Below are positions 13,775 to 18,040 of a stretch of 18,040 nt of DNA, piece by piece; position 1 is the first letter of the stretch, and each line of letters begins with the position of its first letter. The notes beneath the pieces were generated by a model, which was given only the letters and a program-made list of their open reading frames with translations, did no database searches and was not told where the DNA came from. The stretch comes from Paraktedonobacter sp035294465 (GTDB lineage: Bacteria; Chloroflexota; Ktedonobacteria; Ktedonobacterales; Ktedonobacteraceae), in contig DATGKW010000238.1 of assembly GCA_035294465.1 (NCBI GenBank), forward strand, positions 1-18,040, given 5' to 3'. A program made the translations under genes and the position numbers.

Positions 13775-13834
13775 ATGAAACCAATGAAGAAACCGATACG
13801 CCTACTAGGAGTAGTATTTCAAATTGACAGGTAG
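13775..13834 (+). CDS. 19-codon ORF with a strong ribosome binding site
   Basis: Reads MKPMKKPIRLLGVVFQIDR then TAG. AAAGGAG lies six bases upstream of ATG 13775, the best ribosome binding site geometry in this part of the window, and a near-consensus promoter lies 90 bases upstream. The peptide has four basic residues among its first nine and then a hydrophobic core, like the start of a signal or membrane peptide. Two readings are possible: a genuine short peptide, or the first part of a longer small protein. In the +1 frame, translation from about 13824 continues without a stop to 14006 (TGSAREDGLAEPLASW and so on), so a single-base shift would yield a protein of about 76 residues. I do not recognise either product. 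Confidence 0.5.
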   Translation: MKPMKKPIRLLGVVFQIDR

Positions 13835-13836
13835 TG

Positions 13837-13878
13837 CCCGTGAAGACGGGCTAGCGGAGCCTCTGGCCTCCTGGCCAG
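13837..13878 (+). repeat. two compact hairpins downstream of the 19-codon ORF
   Basis: CCCGT-gaag-ACGGG (13837-13850) and CTGGCC-tcct-GGCCAG (13863-13878) are perfect stems with four-base loops, close together. Further CTATCG/CGATAG complementarity follows near 13894-13937. The 3' half of this transcript could be a structured RNA. Confidence 0.5.
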
Positions 13879-13976
13879 TACCTGGAATGGCCAAGACTAT
13901 CGACAGTATACCTGCATGGTCAGTTTTTACCGATAGACTGTATCGCGGGTTGGCGGGGGGAAAGCAGAGGAACCTG

Positions 13977-14003
13977 GGGGCAAAAATCTCTGCCCCACTT
14001 TTC
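13977..14003 (+). terminator. terminator of the orphan short unit
   Basis: GGGGCA (13977-13982) and TGCCCC (13991-13996) form a perfect stem with an 8-base loop. AC then TTTT (13999-14002) follow. With the promoter at 13653 this marks a transcript of about 315 bases. Confidence 0.55.
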
Positions 14004-14064
14004 TGACTGTAAATCTCGGTTGAACGTGACACGGGAGTTGTGCAGCAAAAGAAAGAAAAACAGA

Positions 14065-14096
14065 AAGAGCCGGGTTGAGTTTCCTCCCCGGCTCTT
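14065..14096. terminator. bidirectional terminator, mainly for lepA
   Basis: AAGAGCCGGG (14065-14074) and CCCGGCTCTT (14087-14096) form a perfect 10-base stem with a 12-base loop. On the lepA (leftward) strand it is followed by a T-rich tract (complement of 14044-14064). On the + strand it is followed by CTCTTTTGC. A second perfect hairpin (ACGGGAT 14160-14166 with ATCCCGT 14175-14181) lies just after the lepA stop. Confidence 0.8.
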
Positions 14097-14191
14097 CTCT
14101 TTTGCTTGCTTCTCGGCGCTCTATAGCAGATATTTCATAGGATGGAACGCGGCGCGCGCACGGGATATCGCTCCATCCCGTAGATTTCACC

Positions 14192-16000
14192 TCACTCCTC
14201 GCTCAGCGAGAGAATCGCCATAAATGCTTCCTGCGGGATCTCTACACTTCCCACCATTTTCATGCGCTTCTTGCCCTCTTTCTGCTTCTCCAGCAGCTTG
14301 CGTTTCCGCGTGACATCGCCGCCATAGCACTTGGCCAGCACGTCTTTGCGCATGGCTTTGACGGTCTCGCGAGCAATGACGCGCGACCCGATGGCAGCCT
14401 GGATGGGCACTTCAAAAAGCTGGCGTGGGATCAACCTGCGCAGTTTCTCGGTTAAACTCCGGCCCTGCACGTACGCTTTCTCGCGATGCAAAATCAGCGA
14501 TAGGGCATCCACAGGCACACCATTCACCAGAATATCCAGCTTGACCAGATCGGCCTCCGCATAGCCGCCGTAAGTGTAGTCCAGCGAGGCATAACCCTGC
14601 GTACGCGATTTGAGCTGATCGTAGAAGTCCGTAATCAACTCGGCCAGCGGGATGCTATACGTCAATAGCACGCGCTCGGCCTCGATATACTTCATCTCTT
14701 TAAAGCTCCCACGCCGCGTTGTCACCAGATCCATAATTGTGCCGATGTAGCGCGAGGGAGTGAAGATGGAGATGTCCATGACTGGCTCCTCAATCTTTTC
14801 GATTACGCCGGCATCGGGCATCTTTGAGGGATTATCGATTTTCAGCACTTCGCCGTTATCCCTGGTGACAAGATACTCGACGCTGGGAGCTGTCGCCAGG
14901 ATATCCAGGTTATATTCACGCTCAAGGCGCTCCTGGACAATCTCCATGTGGAGCAGGCCCAGGAAGCCACAGCGAAAACCAAAGCCCAGCGCGTTAGAGG
15001 TCTCAGGTTCATAGAAAAGTGCGGCATCGTTGAGCTTCAGACGGTCGAGGGCATCGCGCAGCAGGGGATAATCATTGCCTTCAACCGGATAGATACCGGC
15101 GAAGACCATTGGCTTGGCCGGTTGATAGCCCGGCAGTGGCTCAATGTTTCCCAGCGCGTCGGGGATAGTTATGGTATCCCCGACGCGGCAGTCCTTGACG
15201 TTTTTAAAGCCGGTAGCGATATAGCCCACCTCGCCGGTGGTTAACATGCCGGCTGAGACCAGGCGCGGATGGAAGAAGCCGGCCTCCAGGATCTCAGTTG
15301 TACTCTCGGTCGCCATCATGACAATTTTTTCATTCTCACGCAGTTCTCCATCCACCATGCGCACATAGGCGATCACGCCCTTGTACGAATCGTAATGCGA
15401 ATCGAAGACCAGCGCGCGCGGCGGCTGATCAACCTGGCCTTTCGGCGGGGGAATACGTTTCACAACGGCTTCCAGAATGTCCCGCGTCCCGATGCCCTCT
15501 TTGGCCGAAGCCAGAATACACTCTTCGCGAGGCAACCCGATTACGTCCTCGACCTCCTGCATCACATGATCGGGGTCAGCGCTGGGCAGATCGATCTTGT
15601 TGATAATGGGAATAATCGTTAAATCGGCCTCGACCGCCAGGTAGAGATTCGCCAGCGTCTGGGCCTCGACTCCCTGAGTAGCATCGATGACCAGCAAAGC
15701 ACCTTCGCACGCGGCCAGGCTGCGGGAAACCTCGTAGGTAAAATCGACATGACCGGGTGTATCAATCAGATTGAGTTCGTACTGCTCGCCGTCAAGGGCA
15801 TCATAGACCATGCGTACCGCCTGGGCCTTGATGGTAATGCCCTTTTCACGTTCGAGATCCATCTGGTCGAGCGTCTGCTCCATCAGTTCACGCGGGGAGA
15901 CCGTGCCGGTAAATTCCAGCAAACGGTCGGCCAATGTGGACTTGCCATGATCGATATGCGCAATAATACAAAAATTACGAATATGTGCTTGATCTGTCAT
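14192..16000 (-). CDS. lepA: elongation factor 4 (LepA) GTPase
   Basis: A 602-aa translational GTPase that acts on the ribosome, with reported roles in back-translocation and in initiation or 30S assembly. G motifs are intact: AHIDHGKST (14-22), DTPGHVD (80-86), NKID (134-137) and SAKEG (165-169). EF-G-like domains II, III and V follow, then the LepA-specific C-terminal domain (SRVIARETVKAMRKDVLAKCYGG and KRKLLEKQKEGKKRMK). It ends with VEIPQEAFMAILSL, as expected. Length is normal. The ATG at 15998-16000 overlaps the mnmA stop as ATGA, with GGAGGA about eight bases upstream, so translation is coupled. A strong hairpin terminator lies about 95 bases beyond the stop. Confidence 0.98.
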   Translation of the reverse strand: MTDQAHIRNFCIIAHIDHGKSTLADRLLEFTGTVSPRELMEQTLDQMDLEREKGITIKAQAVRMVYDALDGEQYELNLIDTPGHVDFTYEVSRSLAACEGALLVIDATQGVEAQTLANLYLAVEADLTIIPIINKIDLPSADPDHVMQEVEDVIGLPREECILASAKEGIGTRDILEAVVKRIPPPKGQVDQPPRALVFDSHYDSYKGVIAYVRMVDGELRENEKIVMMATESTTEILEAGFFHPRLVSAGMLTTGEVGYIATGFKNVKDCRVGDTITIPDALGNIEPLPGYQPAKPMVFAGIYPVEGNDYPLLRDALDRLKLNDAALFYEPETSNALGFGFRCGFLGLLHMEIVQERLEREYNLDILATAPSVEYLVTRDNGEVLKIDNPSKMPDAGVIEKIEEPVMDISIFTPSRYIGTIMDLVTTRRGSFKEMKYIEAERVLLTYSIPLAELITDFYDQLKSRTQGYASLDYTYGGYAEADLVKLDILVNGVPVDALSLILHREKAYVQGRSLTEKLRRLIPRQLFEVPIQAAIGSRVIARETVKAMRKDVLAKCYGGDVTRKRKLLEKQKEGKKRMKMVGSVEIPQEAFMAILSLSEE

Positions 16001-17157
16001 TCAATGATTCCTCCGCACAGCACCTCGTCACCATCCTCGCCACCATAGAAAACGGCGGCCTGCCCCGGCGTGATAGCTCGCTGTGGCTGCGCGAATGCAA
16101 CCTGGACATGCTCATCGTCCAGCGGCGTCACCAGGGCCTCTCTCTCTGGTGCCTTGTAGCGAATGCGTACCAGCGCGGCAAACGGCTCCGCAGGCACTTC
16201 GCCGCTGAGATAATGCATCCTGCCAACGGTGCAGGTTGTCTGCAAAAGAGCCTCCGCCGGACCAACAATCAGCGCGTTTTGCTCGGCATCGATCCTTAAG
16301 ACATGCAGTGGTTCGGGCGAGGTCAGACCCAGGCCCTTGCGCTGCCCGATGGTATAATAGGCCAGGCCGCGATGCCGTCCCAACACCTTGCCCTGCCGGT
16401 CATAGATTGGCCCTGGTCGCGGGATCGAGATGAGAGACCCGCCGCTGCTCGCCGTGCCCGCAGTCACGGGCGCGCGCTCCTGCGCCAGCATAGCAGCGTA
16501 ACGATCAATGAAGCCGCGATAATCGTTCTGAGCCACAAAGCAGATCTCCTGGCTCTCCGGCTTGCTCGCCACGCTCAAACCGCGTTCCGCAGCCATCGCA
16601 CGCACCTGCGGCTTGGTATACTCGCCCAGGGGAAAGCAGGCATGCGCCAGTTGCTGCTGGTTGAGCACATGTAGCACATAAGACTGGTCCTTCTCTGGAT
16701 CAAGTCCACGGCGCAGTCGCCGCTTGCCGGTCAGCGGATGATCATCCACGCGAACATAGTGGCCGGTCGCCAGGTAATCGGCATTAAGCGCGAGAGCACG
16801 GTTGAGCAGAACAGTAAAACGAATATGGCGATTACAGGTCAGGCATGGGTTGGGTGTGCGGCCCGCGACGTATTCTTGATAGAACAGATCAACCACGCTC
16901 TCCTTAAATTCCTCCTCCACGTTCACCAGGTAAAAGGGAATATCAAGCTTACGGGCGACGCGCCGCGCGTCGTCCACCGCTTCCAGGGAGCAGCACTTAT
17001 TCTGAACCACGCGCTCCAATCCGTCATCCTCAAACGTGCCAGGCTCGGACCACAGGCGCAGCATCATGCCAATGACCTCGTGTCCCTGCTCTTTCAAGAG
17101 TGCAGCGGCGACCGAACTATCTACGCCGCCGCTCATTGCGACGACTATTCTCGCCAT
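15997..17157 (-). CDS. mnmA: tRNA-specific 2-thiouridylase MnmA
   Basis: A 386-aa enzyme that adenylates and then thiolates U34 of tRNAs for Lys, Glu and Gln, taking sulfur from a persulfide relay. The PP-loop is SGGVDSS (9-15). The two catalytic cysteines are C105 in TPNPCLTC and C206 in SQEICF. GHYVR and DQSYVL segments are as in the family, and the C-terminal beta-barrel domain ends the protein. Length is slightly above the usual 360-370 because of short inserts. ATG 17155-17157 has GAGG seven bases upstream. It is the first gene of a two-gene unit with lepA (4-base overlap). The unit links tRNA-Glu modification with translation; gltX lies 15 kb away. Confidence 0.97.
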   Translation of the reverse strand: MARIVVAMSGGVDSSVAAALLKEQGHEVIGMMLRLWSEPGTFEDDGLERVVQNKCCSLEAVDDARRVARKLDIPFYLVNVEEEFKESVVDLFYQEYVAGRTPNPCLTCNRHIRFTVLLNRALALNADYLATGHYVRVDDHPLTGKRRLRRGLDPEKDQSYVLHVLNQQQLAHACFPLGEYTKPQVRAMAAERGLSVASKPESQEICFVAQNDYRGFIDRYAAMLAQERAPVTAGTASSGGSLISIPRPGPIYDRQGKVLGRHRGLAYYTIGQRKGLGLTSPEPLHVLRIDAEQNALIVGPAEALLQTTCTVGRMHYLSGEVPAEPFAALVRIRYKAPEREALVTPLDDEHVQVAFAQPQRAITPGQAAVFYGGEDGDEVLCGGIIE

Positions 17158-17299
17158 GTCTTTTCCTCTTCTCGCTCTAACCAGATGAATAGAGCATGGA
17201 TGTCCACATAGAAAAAAGGACCAGCCCGCAAGCTAGTCTCTTGATCTGGATAACGTAGCTGTTGTTGAATCGACACAATGATCTGATTTGCCGTTTAGC

Positions 17300-17328
17300 A
17301 GTATAGCAAAGGGGAGAGAAAAAGGCAA
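17300..17328 (-). promoter_or_regulatory. mnmA: promoter of mnmA-lepA
   Basis: Leftward TTGCCT (17323-17328), a 17-base spacer and TATACT (17300-17305). Predicted start near 17293, giving a leader of about 135 bases. The 17158-17546 gap otherwise holds a TATAAT (17382-17387) facing right with a weak -35 (TCGACG at 17359-17364), a possible promoter of the divergent gene. Confidence 0.6.
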
Positions 17329-17546
17329 GAGCGTGAGCACAGCGAATCTCCCATACCCTCGACGAGCGTTTGTCTTTCGTGTATAATGTTCCCCATTGAA
17401 GCAGATGCTCGCATTTATGAAAAGATTCAGCATGAGCAAAGAGGCGAGACAAGCCAGATATCATAAGCGTTTCATCCATAGAGGGACCGCCTCGATTTTA
17501 GAACCGCAGCAGACCCCCAGGGCTGCCGGGTAGGGAGTGTGTAATT

Positions 17547-18040
17547 ATGCCAAAGAAGACCGCGTATTCGCGCAGCGGGGCACAGCGAAATAAGGCCAGG
17601 CAGAAGAGTTTTGAGCTGGTGCGCCCTGGCTCGAACGAAAAAAGTGCGCTCGCAACAGTAGAAAGCAGAAAGAAGGCGGAGGTAGCTGAGGCAGAGGTTG
17701 AAGAGAAGCAGGAAGTGGAAGTAGAGGAAGCTGAAGAGGTAGAAGCAGCCGGATCGAAAGAGGAAGCTGAAAAGAAGCAGGAGCCAGAAGAGAAGAGTGA
17801 GAAGCGAGCGAATGCGAAGGTGATTGTTTCAGAGACTCCTGCCGCTACCAGCGCAACCCCTAAGAGCGCCGCGGCTCGCCTGGCCGCGCGCCGGCAGGCA
17901 GCTCAGAAGGCTCAGCAGCGCTCGACGACCAATCTGATTCTTGCTGAGAATTATGCCTATGTGCGTAAGGATCTGGTGTTTATTCTGATTCTGGCAGTTA
18001 TCATGTTTTCCGCCATTATCGCGCTGCACTTTATCGTCGG
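17547..18040 (+). CDS. charged low-complexity protein with a membrane segment, 3' truncated
   Basis: Open from ATG 17547 to the window edge (164 codons and two bases), with no stop. GGGAG lies about ten bases upstream. Residues 1-35 are basic (MPKKTAYSRSGAQRNKARQK). About 40-90 are an extended Glu/Lys/Ala run (VEEKQEVEVEEAEEVEAA), probably a long charged helix or coiled coil. About 100-125 are Ala/Arg/Gln-rich. Residues about 140-163 form one strong hydrophobic helix (VFILILAVIMFSAIIALHF). The rest is unseen, so further membrane helices could follow. The layout, a charged N-terminal cytoplasmic tail on a membrane anchor, suits a small membrane protein of unknown function. I do not recognise the family; low-complexity regions make homology calls unreliable. 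Confidence 0.8.
   Translation, partial: MPKKTAYSRSGAQRNKARQKSFELVRPGSNEKSALATVESRKKAEVAEAEVEEKQEVEVEEAEEVEAAGSKEEAEKKQEPEEKSEKRANAKVIVSETPAATSATPKSAAARLAARRQAAQKAQQRSTTNLILAENYAYVRKDLVFILILAVIMFSAIIALHFIV

Noticed and set aside
13689..14003. tmRNA, RNase P RNA, SRP RNA or a known riboswitch class in the orphan unit
   Set aside because: None of the conserved sequence blocks of these RNAs that I could check by eye is present.
13824..14006. 60-codon rightward frame starting at TTG
   Set aside because: The TTG has no ribosome binding site of its own. It is mentioned only as a possible frameshifted continuation of the 19-codon ORF, not as a separate gene.
13805..14032. 75-codon leftward frame in the gap before lepA
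   Set aside because: It lies opposite the structured unit, crosses its hairpins and terminator, and has no start signal. It was kept only as a possible shadow.
17177..17479. 100-codon leftward frame upstream of mnmA
   Set aside because: It spans the mnmA promoter and leader, has no ribosome binding site and an unlikely composition with many Cys, Trp and Met and no domain pattern.
1..18040. CRISPR array, tRNA or rRNA genes, prophage or defence island
   Set aside because: No regularly spaced repeats, cloverleaf sequences or rRNA-like stretches were seen, and no cas, integrase, restriction or toxin-antitoxin genes were recognised.

Overview
The window looks like chromosomal DNA of a Chloroflexota bacterium, most likely the Ktedonobacteria. 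That placement is inferred from moderate GC content, the family mix (DUF6483-like protein, an FVQDR-type SAM methyltransferase, GlsB-type membrane protein, an EF-P with a PGNWR tip) and frequent TTG/GTG starts. It rests on recognition of protein families, not on a database search. Most of the window is ordinary housekeeping and envelope genes. No tRNA, rRNA, CRISPR array or complete mobile element was seen.

Layout. Positions 1-1323 (+) are the 3' part of gltX, followed by two hairpins. Then come a DUF6483-like protein (+) and a CPBP-type membrane protease (+). These converge on a leftward group: a SAM methyltransferase, a glycine-zipper membrane peptide, a GlsB/YeaQ/YmgE-type membrane protein, and a two-gene unit of a 61-aa excisionase-type HTH protein and an ornithine cyclodeaminase-family enzyme driven by a good sigma70 promoter. 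Next to that promoter lies the 5'-truncated tail of an IS200/IS605-type tnpB with a right-end-like hairpin.

From 6628 the + strand carries a surface-glycan group: UDP-glucuronate decarboxylase (UDP-xylose synthesis), an O-antigen ligase/polymerase-type membrane protein and an LPG-synthase-TM/flippase-like protein. It is followed by rpsU (S21), which has a perfect consensus promoter, a 23-codon upstream ORF overlapping its start, a hairpin reaching into its Shine-Dalgarno region and an elaborate terminator. ybeY and a DgkA-type lipid kinase form the next + strand pair.

From 12018 to 17157 the genes run leftward: efp (Asn at the loop tip), a HEAT-like protein, then mnmA-lepA with overlapping stop and start. 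Between the HEAT gene and lepA is a 630-base gap holding an unexplained rightward transcription unit: strong promoter, two leader hairpins, a 19-codon ORF with an excellent ribosome binding site, more hairpins and a terminator. After mnmA a divergent gene starts at 17547 and runs off the window; it encodes a charged low-complexity protein ending in a membrane segment.

The main candidates for something new are the 13.65-14.0 kb unit, the rpsU leader and the tnpB relic beside the HTH promoter. EF-P and YbeY also carry unusual key residues. No multi-gene defence or mobile system is visible.
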